The position numbers and the translations under genes are program-made. The notes beneath the pieces were generated by a model that did no database searches, was not told the DNA's origin, and worked only from the letters and a program-made list of their open reading frames with translations. From contig BDDD01000920.1 of NCBI GenBank assembly GCA_001972305.1, positions 33,316 to 97,315 of the forward strand: a DNA stretch of 64,000 nucleotides, given 5' to 3'. Source of the stretch: Cephalotus follicularis. Lineage: Eukaryota > Streptophyta > Magnoliopsida > Oxalidales > Cephalotaceae. Positions 42,269-53,689 of the stretch are shown piece after piece. How positions within the stretch are numbered: position 1 is the first letter of the stretch; each line of letters opens with the position of its first letter.

Positions 42269-44636
42269 TGTAACACCCCCGAAACGGTTAGGAGTGCTTA
42301 AAGGACAAAATCTGAAACCTAACAAAACATAAGCATAAATTTATTCAAATAACGTGGTGGTCCAAACTAAAAATAGAATAACATAATCCTTACACAAATT
42401 TGAAAATCAAAATATTTTTCTTAACACTGGTCCGCACATGACCATAAAACAACTGTAACACAACAGGATCAAACTCCTAGGTAGTCCTCTGACATAGGGT
42501 AACATCTCTCATCATACATTCCCCTGATGCTCCCGATAACCTGTCGCATGGAAAACAAAAACGCGGCTGAGTAAACCTCAGTACGGATGAAGAATATAAA
42601 ACAGTAAACGCTAGTTTTAAAAGATAAACAAATATCTGAACTTTAAAATCATAAATCTCATGCATAACACGATTAAAATACTCTTTCATAAAGTAGAACA
42701 GAATATTCATAAAACAATTATAAAAACCTCATACTTTCCAAATAATTTCAAATTTCCCAAAATTCATAATTTTATCCGATTTCATAATTCCATACAGAGA
42801 ATCCGAGTACATACATATATATATAAATATGCAAGGGGTTCACGACGTCCATATGCCCGACGGAACAACGTGTACGACACTACACAATCAATTCCAAATC
42901 CGAATCCGAAAATATTTTCCTAGGACCGACCCATACGCCTCCATCCGAATGTCACACTCAGGTGATCAAAAATCCTATTCACAGGATATCAAAACATTGA
43001 GAGACGTCGTAGACTGATCACACCGCCACAGATGGTGTCATGTCCTCCGTGCCAAAGAACATGCCTATGGGATGTCATAGGTAGGTATAACTCTGTATGT
43101 CATTATTCCAAAATATTGTTTTATACTAAAAACAATTTAACAAAAACGGTTTTTTCGAACATATTCTGAAATCATTATCATATTAGTATCAACATACTTT
43201 CATAACTGCAAATCATACTCATTTAATTCTACAAATAATTAAAGGAGTTGACAATAATAAAATCCATATTTTACTCATATTAATCAGAATATGAAAAACA
43301 AAATATTGATACATTATTCATAGCATAATGTTTAAAACCCTAGAAATATCAAAGAAAGAGGAATTCGTACTTATTACACCAAAAGTAAAACTGAAATTTT
43401 CTAATAAAATCTGAAGATAGCCAAAAATGAGAAAATTCGTACCTTATCCATTCAAAATTAATCTATCACAAGAACGAATCAAAATCACGTAAAGGATCAC
43501 CATAAATGTCATGACAGGTGTTTTGGAATCCTAAACATACCAACCAATTCACTATCAATACATAAAAGATACCAACAGCAAACTGCCAGACAAAAGCGTC
43601 GATGTTCTAAACAAAAGCGTTGATGTTTAAGAATAAAGCATCAACTAAAGCGCAGGACAAAACGTCGAAGCAAAGCATTACAAAACTTGATAAAAGCGTT
43701 GACAGTCAAAGAAAAGCGTTGACGGTTAAGACTTAAGTGTCGACAAGAACGAAAAACAATCAACGCTTACAACATGTAGGACGATAAAACAGTTGCAAAC
43801 CCTTGTTTTTCTTAGACATGCATCCATAAAACAATTGTATAAACGTAACAGGACATGATTTCTCTGTTTGGAAACATCAGCAACACATTTTAAATGCATA
43901 ACATATTGCTTTATAGGTTGAACATGGCCATAACAACTTAAAAAACATGGTTCTTCAACTTTCATGCTTTCAAACAGGTTTCATAGATTACAACGTAGTT
44001 TTGAATAATCTAATGACTTATAAACAACAAAACAGTGATATATATACATCAATAATAAATCCATTATCAGACATACCTTTGAATGATAAGAAAACCGTGA
44101 TGAAGACGATGAAAGTGGTGCAAGCAAAAATGGCTATTTTTGGTTTGTAAAATCATGCAGGTGATGGAGTTTTAAAATGATGAAGAACGTGTAATTTCAA
44201 TGATAAAACGAGTGGATTAAAAGTTTACCAATTAGACAGAGAACGCGGCAAACATGTTAGGAATAATAGATAAACTAAATATGGCAAAAGCTTTCTTTCT
44301 AAACTCAGCCACCGACAATGAACAAATAAGGAAGAATGGCTAAAGCGTCGACGGTCATGCAAAAGCATCGGCGCCTAACCCTTTTCATACAAAAGTGTCG
44401 ACGTCAAATGCATAAACATCGACGTGATACACCTCTAAAGAAACGATAAAACCATAACATTAAGGCGTCGACACTTAAGACGAAGGCTTTGACGCTTAAC
44501 GCCCTTGACACAAAACGAACAGAGTTCTCAAAAAAAAAATCAAACTGTTCAAAAAAAATACATAACACATATAACATGTGATATAAAGATAACATATGAC
44601 ATGACAAACATATAGGCAACGAAAAGGGATATTACG
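42269..44636 (-). repeat. 3' LTR of CHR-I
   Basis: 2368 bp, from TGTAACACCCCCGAAACGG to GATATTACG in plus-strand view; the last base is G where A is expected. Two clusters of GTCGAC-like sites lie at 43598-43764 and 44347-44493. No gene is seen. Confidence 0.75.
43598..44493. promoter_or_regulatory. GTCGAC-like clusters in the CHR-I LTR
   Basis: Sites at 43598, 43619, 43640, 43664, 43698, 43718, 43739 and 43759 (steps 21, 21, 24, 34, 20, 21, 20), then 44347/44367, 44397/44418 and 44467/44488 (20, 21, 21). The usual form is AAAGCGTCGACG or a variant with TTGA or TCAA. Confidence 0.55.
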
Positions 44637-44649
44637 TCCACCCCCTTTA
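44637..44649 (-). other. Polypurine tract of CHR-I
   Basis: tccaccccctttaaa on the plus strand begins here, so AAAGGGGGTGGA on the element's strand, next to the LTR. Confidence 0.75.
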
Positions 44650-44688
44650 AAAAGGATTTCATCCCGAATTCATAGAAAAATACATACC

Positions 44689-45793
44689 TTACTCAAACAA
44701 ATGAGGGTACTCCTCCTGGATATGTTCCTCTAACTCCCATGTAGCTTCTCACTCCAGATGGTTCTTGCACAAGACCTTAACAAACGGAATGGTCTTGCTA
44801 CGCGTAACCCATTCCTATCGATCCAAAATAGCCTCAGCCTCCTCGTCACAACGCAAACCTTCCTGAATCTGGTCCAAAGGATAGTGGACCACGTGTAGGG
44901 GATGATGATGATAACCCCTCAAAAAAGACACATGGAACACATTATGGACATGTGCTCATTGTGGGGGCAAAGCTAACCGATAAGCAACTATGCCAACTTT
45001 CTGAAATACTTCAAATGGCCCTATAAACCGAGGACTCAACTTCCCCTTCAACCCAAACCAACGGACTCCTTTCCAAGGTGAAACCTTCAATAATACATGC
45101 TCACCTAGTTTAAATTCCAAATCCATCCGATGTTTATCTAAATAACTTTTTTGTCGGCATTGAGCTGCCTTCAATCTTTCCCTAGCTATTGTCACTTTCT
45201 CAGTAGTAATATGGACTAGCTTGGGTCCTTCGAAAACTCTTTCTCCTACCTTATCCCAACACATCGGAGCTCGACACTTCCTCCCATACAAGGGCTCAAA
45301 AGGAGCCATCCGAATACTAGCATGCTAATTGTTGTTGTAATCAAACTACACCAAGCTCAAATACTCATCCCAGTTTCCAGTCCACTCTAAAGCACAAGAC
45401 CTCAACATGTCCTCCAAAGTCTAGATGGTCCTCTCTGATTGTCCATCCGTCTGTGCGTGGAAAGCTGTATTGTAATTGGGTCGCGCACCCCACGCCTTCT
45501 AAAATCCTTTCCAAAACATCGAAGTGAAATGGGGATCCCTATCTGAAACAATGGATACCGGTGTCCCATGAAGTCTCGCTATGCCCTGCTGAAAGATCTT
45601 TGCTAATCGTTCCATAGAAAAGCCCTCCCAGATAGCTAAGAAGCGAGCCAATTTGGTCAATTGATCCACCACTACCCATATAGCATCATTCCTCCTGAAT
45701 GTCCTTGGCAACCAAGTAACAAAATCCATAGCAATGCTCTCCCATTTCAACACTGGAATCTCTAAAGATTACAACAGCCCACTAGCTCGGTGA
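44689..45793 (-). pseudogene. Integrase of CHR-I, 5' part missing
   Basis: From right to left: IPVLKWESIAMDFVTWLP (first aspartate), [13 protein letters not shown] (second), and TDGQSERTI (glutamate), so the triad is kept, but stops interrupt near 45498, 45422, 45347, 45327 and 44956. The C-terminal part (44956-45309, 117 open codons) has LYGRKCRAPMCWDKVGER, LEFKLGEHVLLKVSPWKGVRWFG and SPRFIGPFEVFQKVG. The tail KTIPFVKVLCKNHLE and EEHIQEEYPHLFE reaches a stop at 44689-44691. Very similar to CHR-D, and more decayed. Confidence 0.8.
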
Positions 45794-48775
45794 TGTAACA
45801 GCCCACATTAATTTTTGGATAAATTGATGTTTGGGCTTGGGGAAATTTTCTTTTCTTTTCTCCTTGGTTGTGATGGTTTGGGCTTTTCCTTCTTGGGTAA
45901 GTGTTTCTTGGGTTTGGGCTTGGTGGAGGCCCAATACTATACGTGTGGTTAAGTTATAAGAGAGGTTTAGTTAGTGTTGGGATATGTACAACGCTTGCTT
46001 AGGAAGCTTAATAGTTGACTTTGGCAGATGTGATATCCATCTTCTCACAACCGAAAAAGCAGTTGGGAGAGTGAGCCTTCATCTTTCATCTTCTTCTTCA
46101 TCTTTCATCTGGAGATTTGAGCGCTATTTGAGGTTGGAACTTTCTTTCACTCGTCTACGCGTCTAGTAGGTGAGTGTCCTCCTCAGTATGTTTTGGTGCG
46201 TCGCATCGTTGGTGTAGGCATGACCTTTGAGGCCGAGGAAGAGCTTCGTCTTGGTTTCCATGGTTTTATATGGTTCATATATAGCTTCAGAGATGTTGTT
46301 CATGGTAGCAAAGCGTTGTTGTGTATTGGTCTTACAGAGAAAGATCTAGGCACGGAGCACGCGCATAGGGATGCTAGCTGAGAAAGCTGTTGATACTATT
46401 GAGTGGGATGTTCCTCTTTCTATCAATTGATAACTGAGAGTTTATTGATTTCATACCCTTCCATGATGTTATCTTTGACTAGGATTTCTTCTCCTGTCAT
46501 CTTGTTGATATTGCATATGAATACTGCTTTGCCTGGGTTGAACTTGTTGTTTCCCCATCTCTTGTTGAGTATTCATGCTTTATTTGAAATCATGTGTTGT
46601 TGTCCTTGGATATTGGTTACTATGTCCTGGTTACTTGGTTATGTATGAGATTACCGGCACGAGATGGTCTAAGTGGTGATACACTTACCTCTGAGCTGAG
46701 GTTCTCCTCTGTTATCTCTTCAAGGGTGGAGTTGAGCGGTGATTCGCGGGCCCCTTGGACGATATTAACCCTATATGATTACTGACGAGATTGCTTCTCG
46801 GTCGATGTTCACCTGGTGTAGTGCTGAGCTCATGATTGCCAATGGGGGTGGGCATGCGTAGCCCCTTGTTCGATGTTCATGTAGTGAAGTACGCTAACGT
46901 ATGATTTTCCGGGGGAGGAGAGCTTGCGTAGCCCTTCTACTGATGTTCATGCGGTGATCTGGAAGTGGGTATCTATATTGAGTATATGAGGGATGTGTTC
47001 AGTCCTGTAGCCCATGACCGCGTTGATAGAACGTCAACGGAGTTGTTATTTATGCTGCCAAGGTGGTTCCGGCTATGGAAGTGTGTGAGTCATTTATGCA
47101 TGTGCATATGTGGAATGTGGTTGTGATTGATATAGTACCAGTAGTCCCCTTGAGAATTGTTGATCCTTAGAGTTGATCTTCTATTGATCCTTGGATCCTT
47201 GGCATGTTCTGATATATAAACTGTTGTTTATCTTCTTTCCTTGAGGTCAGTCATTGAGTTTGTAGCTCTGACATCTCCTCGGATTTTCTTTTCATTGTTA
47301 TCCTCATATATTTTCACCCCTGCCTAGTTTTGTTGAGCAGTGGTTATGGGCCCAGTTGGGGCAGGCACGTTCACCTTGACTCTTGGCACCCCGGTGGAAG
47401 TGGGTCGCCTAGGATACTTCCTTGATCTTACTCACTAGTCAATTGGACTAATCCCCTCTAAGTTTTGTGTGCAGAGGGAGCGGGGCAGCAGTGTTCTTGA
47501 CATCCACTAAGGATAACTTGTAGAGAGAGGTAGACGCCAGATACAGCACCTTAGGATGGCTCCACGACCATGAGCACCTTCATGCATTCGGGGACATTCT
47601 TGGGGGTTCTGTTGTATAGTTTTGTTAATATCTATGCCTTGTAAAACCTTCTTTGTAAACAGGTGTATAACTCTTGGATGTTCGGCGTCCTTGGCAGTTT
47701 GCCTGGGAACGTGTATATAATTCATTTCTTTTGTTTTATATACTTTATTGTTTGTGCTGTTTTGCTCAGTGTTTGGGTGTTCAGGGACGACGTTGAAGTT
47801 CGGGGGTTGTTTGACCCTGGGCAGAGGAGCAGCTCTCCCCAGCCCTGGCCTTGGTGAAACTTCAGTGTTTCTCCCCTGGCCCTTTTATGCGTGGCACCTC
47901 TACTGAGATGCCAGGGGAAAGGTGGCTTTGATCATGGTTGGTCGAACCTTGAGTTGACTTCGCAACTCGGGTCGGTTGACCCTAAGCTGGAGTGTGGTGG
48001 CATTCCCGGGTGTTGTCCCCAGGCATGCCGTAGGCGTTAACGGGAGTTAGTAGTTTTCTTTAGTTTTGCCCGACCTCCCGACCTCGGACCAGCTCGGTCC
48101 CTAGAGACTTTTTGGTAGGTGAGCCCTGGTGGATCCCCTGGTGCCTGGCCGGGGTGAGATGTTATCTCCTTAATGTAGTTCGTGTGTTGGTGGGACCTCG
48201 GGTGGTTGTCCCATGCGCTTGGCATTTGTCCCTAGGCCCTCATGTTGATCCCAGGCCCAACCTTTTGCTAAGTGTTATCGTCCAGTGAGGACATGCCCGA
48301 GGATGGTTCATCTTGGGAAGGCATGTCTTAGGATGGGAAGCAGGCCTAGCTTATGGTACGTCATGTTTTGTTGGCATCCCCTGTCTAAGACCCCAGGCAA
48401 GACGTAGTGTTGTGTTCTTTGGCTTGGCTCCTTTCCCTGGCATGTTCCGTTAGTGAAATGGTGCGTTTGGGTAGTGGGTGTGGTGCGTTGTTCCCTTTAG
48501 TTAAACAGTGAGCTTTGGGGATAGTTTAAGTAAGGGTTCTTTTATGATTTTACCCTTCCTTCTTCCTCCTTCCTGCTCAGGCATTCCTTATTTTTTTGCC
48601 TTGGGAGCGTTTGGCATGGGGAGCGCGGCTCTCCTCGACAGCGCGTTTTAACGCCTGCCCAAGACTTAGCGTTAGCCTTTGTTGTTATTGGGGTTTGGTT
48701 AGGGATCCAGTTGAGGGATCCTTCCACCTGGCACGGCCGTCCTCGGGCGAGGGTGCTCGGGAACGGGGCGTGTCA
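45794..48775 (+). repeat. 5' LTR of CHR-J
   Basis: 2982 bp from TGTAACAGCCCACATT to GGGGCGTGTCA. It contains a 68-70-bp unit repeated between 46803 and 46960 (cgatgttca with cgtagccc). No gene is seen; the small open frames are unlike any family. GTCGAC arrays are absent. Confidence 0.85.
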
Positions 48776-48781
48776 GCTTCT

Positions 48782-48792
48782 TGGTATCAGAG
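48782..48792 (+). other. Primer-binding site of CHR-J
   Basis: TGGTATCAGAG six bases past the LTR end; fits initiator tRNA-Met. Confidence 0.85.
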
Positions 48793-48903
48793 AAACCGGT
48801 TTAGTTTCCTTGTATTTTCTTTGGATACTTTTGGGGGTATGCATGCATTGCATTTCATGTAGTACACATGTTAGTAATGTCCTAACCTTGCATGTGAAGG
48901 TAG

Positions 48904-50070
48904 ATGGCGCCTCCACGTCAAACCAGAGGAAGTGGCATTGATTGGGGACGAGGGGTGTCCCCAGCCAGAGGACGTGGTCAGGGTAGAGGAAGAGAGACCT
49001 CCCCACCACATGTGGATCAACAAATGCCTCATGTTAGACCTTGTGTGCAGGTTAACCCTGGCGTGGTTGAATAAAAGACTGGACCAGCTGTGGCAGCTGA
49101 GGTCCCGGCAGCACAGTCAGCAGTGCAGGTACCTCCACTGATTGGTACAGGTGGTCAGTAGAGTGGATGCAGTTTGCTACGATGATCGCACAAGCTTTGA
49201 GTGGTTCTCAACCTCAAGCTTCACCAGTTGAACATTTGCAACGTTTAGGTGCTGCACCTTTTGAGAGAACGGATGATCCAGCGAATGCAGAGGCTACAGA
49301 TGGGAGTTTCCGATGACTCACGCGTTGGACTTGCTGTCTTCTTGGTAAGGAAGAATGCTCTTCGTTGGTGGGAAGTTCTCCAAGGTAGACACACTGATGT
49401 TGCTATGATCACTTGGGATGTCTTCAAGTGGGAGTTTCATCAGTACTTCTTCCCTGCTACCTTCGTGAAGGGGAAGAGGAGAGAGTTTTTGCATCTACGT
49501 CAAGAAAGTATGACCGTAACCCAGTATGAATATCGCTTTATGGAGTTGTCTCATTTTGCTCTGGCTTTGGTTGCAGACCAAGAGGAGAGATGTGAGAAGT
49601 TCTTGGATGGGTTGAATCCTGAGGTAAGACATACTGTGGCAGCAACCAACTGGATTGTCTTTGAAAATATGGTGAAATCTGCCAAGAGGGTTGAGTAGAG
49701 TATCATGGAACAGAAAAATCGCCAGGAAAAAGGGAGAGAAGAGAGATGGATAGTAGTCTGCTCAAGGGGAGGGTTCTTCCCGAGGACAAGGGAAACGAAG
49801 GAAATGGTACTCCAACCAGCAAGTTGACGGTGGAAACCGGGGACAGGCCAGGACTGATGGCCAGGGGACGTTTTCTTCGCAGCAGGCGAATCCTCCTACA
49901 GCCAGTGGTGCGCAGCAGAGCAGGCACCAGAGTTCATTAGTTTCTGAACAGCCTCCTAAGTGCCAGAAGTGTAGTCGCTTCCACTTTGGCAACTGCAAGA
50001 CAGATACCTGTGAATGTTTCCAGTGTGGACAGGTTGGGCACTTCAAGAGAAATTGTCCACAAATCCAATA
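48904..50070 (+). pseudogene. gag: Gag of CHR-J
   Basis: The ATG at 48904 is the first after the primer site and opens MAPPRQTRGSGIDWGRG, an R/G-rich N-terminus. Stops occur at about 49066 and 49159, and a short deletion with frame change near 49280. The capsid is open at 49249-49698 (149 codons): VGLAVFLVRKNALRWWEVL, FKWEFHQYFFPATF, EFLHLRQESMTVTQYEYRF and EKFLDGLNPEVR. After a TAG at 49696-49698 the frame is lost, but CQKCSRFHFGNCKTDTC and the knuckle CFQCGQVGHFKRNC (about 50014-50055) are readable. The total fits a normal gag of this clade. Confidence 0.8.
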
Positions 50071-50126
50071 GACCACGATGACACTTGGAATAGTTACTTC
50101 TAATAGACAACCCGCGGGAGCCAGAG

Positions 50127-50405
50127 GTGGATCAACGGCCACAAGCGGGATCATCCAGGACTGGTGGAAGTCGTCAGCAGGGTAGACCAGTGGCAACAGC
50201 TAGAGTCTATGCTCTGAACAGAGAAGATGCTCTTGGATCCGCGGACGTGGCTATAGGTAAGGCTCTTGTCTTCCGCAGAGATGCCACAGTTTTGTTTGAC
50301 GCGGGAGCCTCTTTATCATTTGTTGCCCATGCATTTTTCATACATGCATGTGGAGTGTTGAGTTCCTTGGATGAAGAGATCGCTGTATCGGTTCCTACGG
50401 GCTAA
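50127..50405 (+). CDS. Protease N-terminal part of CHR-J
   Basis: Open for 92 codons. After a linker with GRPVATARVYALNRED, the aspartic protease loop reads LFDAGASLSFVA (alanine for threonine or serine after the aspartate, about residues 58-69). A TAA at 50403-50405 interrupts right after VSVPTG; the same frame then goes on as the next entry. Confidence 0.75.
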   Translation: MDQRPQAGSSRTGGSRQQGRPVATARVYALNREDALGSADVAIGKALVFRRDATVLFDAGASLSFVAHAFFIHACGVLSSLDEEIAVSVPTG

Positions 50406-50465
50406 AGTTACTGTGTAGGGCGAGTCTATAGAGGTTGTGATGTTGTTTTCAAGGGACATAGTTTT

Positions 50466-51020
50466 GTGGCCAACCTTGTTCCCTTCCAGATTGAGGACTT
50501 TGATGCCATCCTGGGCATGGATTGGCTGGCAAGGCACCGAGCAGTGGTCGATTGTTCGCGCAAGGTTGTTTCCTTTTGTTTGTCCGACGAGTCAGGCATG
50601 GAGTTGGTTTGCGAGCAGCGCTCGGCACCTCTGAAGTTGATCTCGGCTATGGTTGCACGTAAGGCTTTGGGTAAAGGTGCGCAAGGATTCCTAGCTCGTG
50701 TGGTGGATACTCGGATGACTAAGCCAGAGGTAGGGAACATACCCGTGGTTTGTGAGTTTCCCGATGTCTTCCCAGTCGAGTTACCAGGTCTTCCTCTAGA
50801 CAGGGAAATGGACTTTGAGATCGAGTTGATCCCTGGTGCAGCCCCTATATCCCTTGCTCCTTATCGTATGGCACCTGTAGAGTTGAAAGAGCTAAAGGTA
50901 CAGTTGGAAAACTTGTTGCATAAAGGATTTATTCGACCTAGTAGTTCTCCATGGGGTGCTCCGGCCCTGTTTGTGAAGAAAAAGGATGGAGCTATGCGTT
51001 TGTGTGTCGACTACAGGTAG
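50466..51020 (+). CDS. Protease end and RT fingers of CHR-J
   Basis: Open for 184 codons, in the same frame as the protease start. It has [17 protein letters not shown] (protease), then the pre-RT segment [59 protein letters not shown] and LCVDYR. It ends at TAG 51018-51020, where the family has glutamine or glutamate in YRQLNK or YRELN; a second TAG follows at about 51082 in FDQLR. Confidence 0.8.
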   Translation: MANLVPFQIEDFDAILGMDWLARHRAVVDCSRKVVSFCLSDESGMELVCEQRSAPLKLISAMVARKALGKGAQGFLARVVDTRMTKPEVGNIPVVCEFPDVFPVELPGLPLDREMDFEIELIPGAAPISLAPYRMAPVELKELKVQLENLLHKGFIRPSSSPWGAPALFVKKKDGAMRLCVDYR

Positions 51021-51083
51021 CTCAACAAGGTCACTGTGCGTGACAAGTATCCGTTGCCAAGGGTAGATGACTTGTTTGATTAG

Positions 51084-52532
51084 TTGCGAGACGCTTGTGT
51101 GTTCTTCAAGATAGATCTTTGGTCCAGATATCACCAGTTAAAGGTGAAGGAAGAGGATCTTCCGAAGACAGCTTTCAGATCTCGATATGGTCTCTATGAG
51201 TTCTCAGTTATGTCGTTTGGTTTAACCAATGCACCGGCCATTTTCATGGATTTGATGAATCGTGTGTTCCAACCCTTCTTGGACAACTTTGTGGTGGTGT
51301 TCATAGACGACGTGATGGTGTACTCGCGGTGTATGGCTGAGCACAAGGAACACCTTATGATTTTTTTACAGACCTTGAGAGACCATAAGTTGTATGCTAA
51401 GCTAAGTAAGTGTGAGTTTTGGCTGGACAGTGTTGTGTTTTTGGGCCATGTGATCTCGGGCCAAGGTGTTGAAGTTGACCCGAGGAAGGTTGAAGCTGTG
51501 TTGGCTTGGGAAAGACCAAAGATCATTCATGAAGTGTGCAGTTTCCTTGGACTTGCTGGCTATTACCGAAGATTCATGGAAGGATTCTTGGCTATAGCAA
51601 CTCCTCTGTCAAAGTTGACAAGGAAAGATGTGAAGTTCGTTTGGTTAGAAGACTGTGAGAAGAGCTTCCAGATGTTGAAGGATAGGTTAACGTCAGCTCC
51701 GGTGTTGACCCTTCCTTCCCCAGGGGTTAATTTTGTGGTGTACAATGATGCTTCTTTGCATGGTCTTGGTTGTGTGTTGATGCAAGAAGGCAAGGTTATT
51801 GCCTATGCTTCTCGGTGGTTGAAGGTTCGTGAGCTTAGTTACTCTACACATGACTATGAATTGGCTGCAGTGGTGTTTGCTTTGAAGCTATGGCGTCACT
51901 ATCTCTATGGTGAGGTCTGCCAGATCTTTGACGACCACCAGAGTTTGAAGTATTTGTCTTCTCAACTGCATTTGAATATGAGGCAGAGGAGATGGATCGA
52001 GCTCATCAAGGACTATGACTGTACTATCGAGTATCATCCCGGTAAGGCCAACGTGGTTGCTGATGTGTTGAGCAGGAAGTCCTCCGCTTCCTTGGCTCAC
52101 GTACAGTTGGTTTACTTGCCAATGTTGGAACAGTTGAGGTCTTTGAGGGCAGAGCTGTCTACCAGAGACAATGGAGCAGTGTTGGCTTCTCTCCAAGTGA
52201 GATCTGTTTGGGAAGAGCAGATCCGGGGGTTGCAAGAGAAGGACTGGCAGTTGGACAAGTTGTTGAAACAAGTCAGAAAGGGTTCTCGGACTGACTTCCA
52301 CATCATGGGTGACTGTGCTCTGATGTTTGGAGAGAGGATATGTGTGCCACATATCGAGACAATCAAGCAGGGGATCCTAGAAGAAGCTCATCGTTCTCCT
52401 TGGTCAATGCATCCTGGAAGTACCAAGAGGTATCGTGACCTAAGGCAATGTTTTTGGTGGCGGGGCATGAAGCGTGAGATTTCTAGGTTTATGGCAAGGT
52501 GCTTGACATGTCAGCAGGTGAAGCCAGAGTGA
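51084..52532 (+). CDS. RT, RNase H and integrase zinc region of CHR-J (482 codons)
   Basis: The second longest pol frame here. [15 protein letters not shown] (W-S where R-S-G is usual, so the glycine is lost), [14 protein letters not shown], and catalytic FIDD at 73-76. The connection has [15 protein letters not shown]. RNase [18 protein letters not shown] (D222), [21 protein letters not shown] (E259), [10 protein letters not shown] (D284) and [10 protein letters not shown] (D328). The integrase zinc region lies at about 435-475: [15 protein letters not shown] through [10 protein letters not shown]. It ends at TGA 52530-52532 where the family continues with HQRPSGLLQ. Confidence 0.85.
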   Translation: MRDACVFFKIDLWSRYHQLKVKEEDLPKTAFRSRYGLYEFSVMSFGLTNAPAIFMDLMNRVFQPFLDNFVVVFIDDVMVYSRCMAEHKEHLMIFLQTLRDHKLYAKLSKCEFWLDSVVFLGHVISGQGVEVDPRKVEAVLAWERPKIIHEVCSFLGLAGYYRRFMEGFLAIATPLSKLTRKDVKFVWLEDCEKSFQMLKDRLTSAPVLTLPSPGVNFVVYNDASLHGLGCVLMQEGKVIAYASRWLKVRELSYSTHDYELAAVVFALKLWRHYLYGEVCQIFDDHQSLKYLSSQLHLNMRQRRWIELIKDYDCTIEYHPGKANVVADVLSRKSSASLAHVQLVYLPMLEQLRSLRAELSTRDNGAVLASLQVRSVWEEQIRGLQEKDWQLDKLLKQVRKGSRTDFHIMGDCALMFGERICVPHIETIKQGILEEAHRSPWSMHPGSTKRYRDLRQCFWWRGMKREISRFMARCLTCQQVKPE

Positions 52533-52571
52533 CAGAAGCCTTCAGGTCTTCTTCAACCGCTTCCTATTCAA

Positions 52572-52967
52572 GTGTGGAAATGGGACAACATATCGATGGA
52601 TTTTGTCACTGGTTTTCCTCGGACAAGGAGTAAGCACGATGCAATTTGGGTGATTGTCGATCATTTGACCAAGACTGATCACTTCATACATGTAAGGAAG
52701 GACTTCAGTTTGGACAGGTTAGCTCGGTTGTATGTGGATGGTGTGATCAGGTTACATGGGATTCCTAGCAGCATAGTTTCAGATAGAGACCCGAGGTTCA
52801 CATCAAGGTTCTGCCGGAGCTTGCAGAAGATGTTGGGTACGGAGTTGCGACTCAGCACAGCGTACCATCCTCAGACAGATGGGCAGTCTGACCGTGCTAT
52901 CCAGATTCTTGAGGACATGTTGAGAGCCTCTGCATGGATTTCTGAGGAAGTTAGGATGACCACTTGA
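52572..52967 (+). CDS. Integrase core of CHR-J with Asp for Glu
   Basis: Open for 131 codons in the frame of RT. The catalytic core has aspartates in ISMDFVTGFP (residue 10) and [12 protein letters not shown]. The third acidic position, in HPQTDGQSDRAIQ, is aspartate instead of glutamate. The charge is kept but the side chain is shorter, and this change normally hurts retroviral-type integrases (known of the family in general). A frame change occurs at about 52950, after which SWxDHLTLVEF is read in another frame. Confidence 0.8.
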   Translation: MWKWDNISMDFVTGFPRTRSKHDAIWVIVDHLTKTDHFIHVRKDFSLDRLARLYVDGVIRLHGIPSSIVSDRDPRFTSRFCRSLQKMLGTELRLSTAYHPQTDGQSDRAIQILEDMLRASAWISEEVRMTT

Positions 52968-53662
52968 CCTTGGTCGAGTTCGCCTACAACAACAGCTATC
53001 AAGCGAGCATTGGTATGGCTCCTTATGAGGCTTTGTATGGCAAACATTGTCGAACTCCTTTGTGTTGGAATGAGGTGGGAGAACACCAGTTGCTAGGACC
53101 AGAATTAGTACAAGACGCAGCAGAGAAGGTGAAGGTGATCCGAGACCGGTTGAGGGCAGCCCAGAGTAGGTAGAAGAGCTATGCAGACAAGCGTCGCAAG
53201 GACTTGCAATTCTCTGTAGGTGAAAAGGTGCCCCTCAAGGTATCACCTTATACGGGGATTGTTCATTTTGGAAAGCCTGGGAACCTTCGCCCAAGGTACA
53301 TAGGTCCCTTTGAGGTTGTGCAAAGGATCATACCAGTGGCTTATCGTCTGCAATTGCCTGAGGGAATGGCCAGGGTGCACTACGTGCTTCATGTATCGGT
53401 GCTGAGGAAATACGTTGCTGATCCTTCCCATGTGTTAACTGAGCCAGTGGTGTTGGCCGAAGAGGATTTACAAGTGTTGGCTTATGAGGAAGCCCCAGAG
53501 CAGATCTTGGACTGAAGAGAACAGGTTTTGAGGAACAAGACCATTCCCTTGGTGAAGATCTTGTGGAGATACCATGTAGCAGAATAGGCTACCTTGGAAC
53601 ATGAGGACCAGATGAGGGAACATTATCCTTACTTGTTCCCTGGACCAGAGCTGGAATTTTGA
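52964..53662 (+). pseudogene. Integrase C-terminus and chromodomain of CHR-J
   Basis: In the shifted frame: VEFAYNNSYQASIGMAPYEALYG, CWNEVGEHQLLG, then after a TAG at 53171-53173 the beta-rich part (LQFSVGEKVPLKVSPYTGIVHFG, RPRYIGPFEVVQR) and VHYVLHVSVLRKYVADPSHVL. A TGA at 53513-53515 and a TAG at about 53587 interrupt the chromodomain-like tail (KTIPLVKILWRYH, then EHYPYLF). The natural-looking stop is at 53660-53662. Open parts are 52964-53173 and 53204-53515. Confidence 0.8.
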
Positions 53663-53675
53663 GGACAAAATTCCT

Positions 53676-53689
53676 TAAGGGGGGAAAGG
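53676..53689 (+). other. Polypurine tract of CHR-J
   Basis: taaggggggaaagg directly before the 3' LTR. Confidence 0.8.

Larger units (their letters stand above)
42269..45793 (-). mobile_element. CHR-I: chromovirus related to CHR-D, cut by CHR-J
   Basis: Minus-strand LTR (42269-44636), polypurine tract and the integrase end. The LTR shares ordered blocks with CHR-D (cataacctg-type segment, acaaaaacgcggctgag, cctcagtacggat), and the integrase text is close to that of CHR-D. It is cut at 45793 by the CHR-J LTR; the rest is not in the window. tgaga at 42264-42268 may be its left target duplication. Confidence 0.75.
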
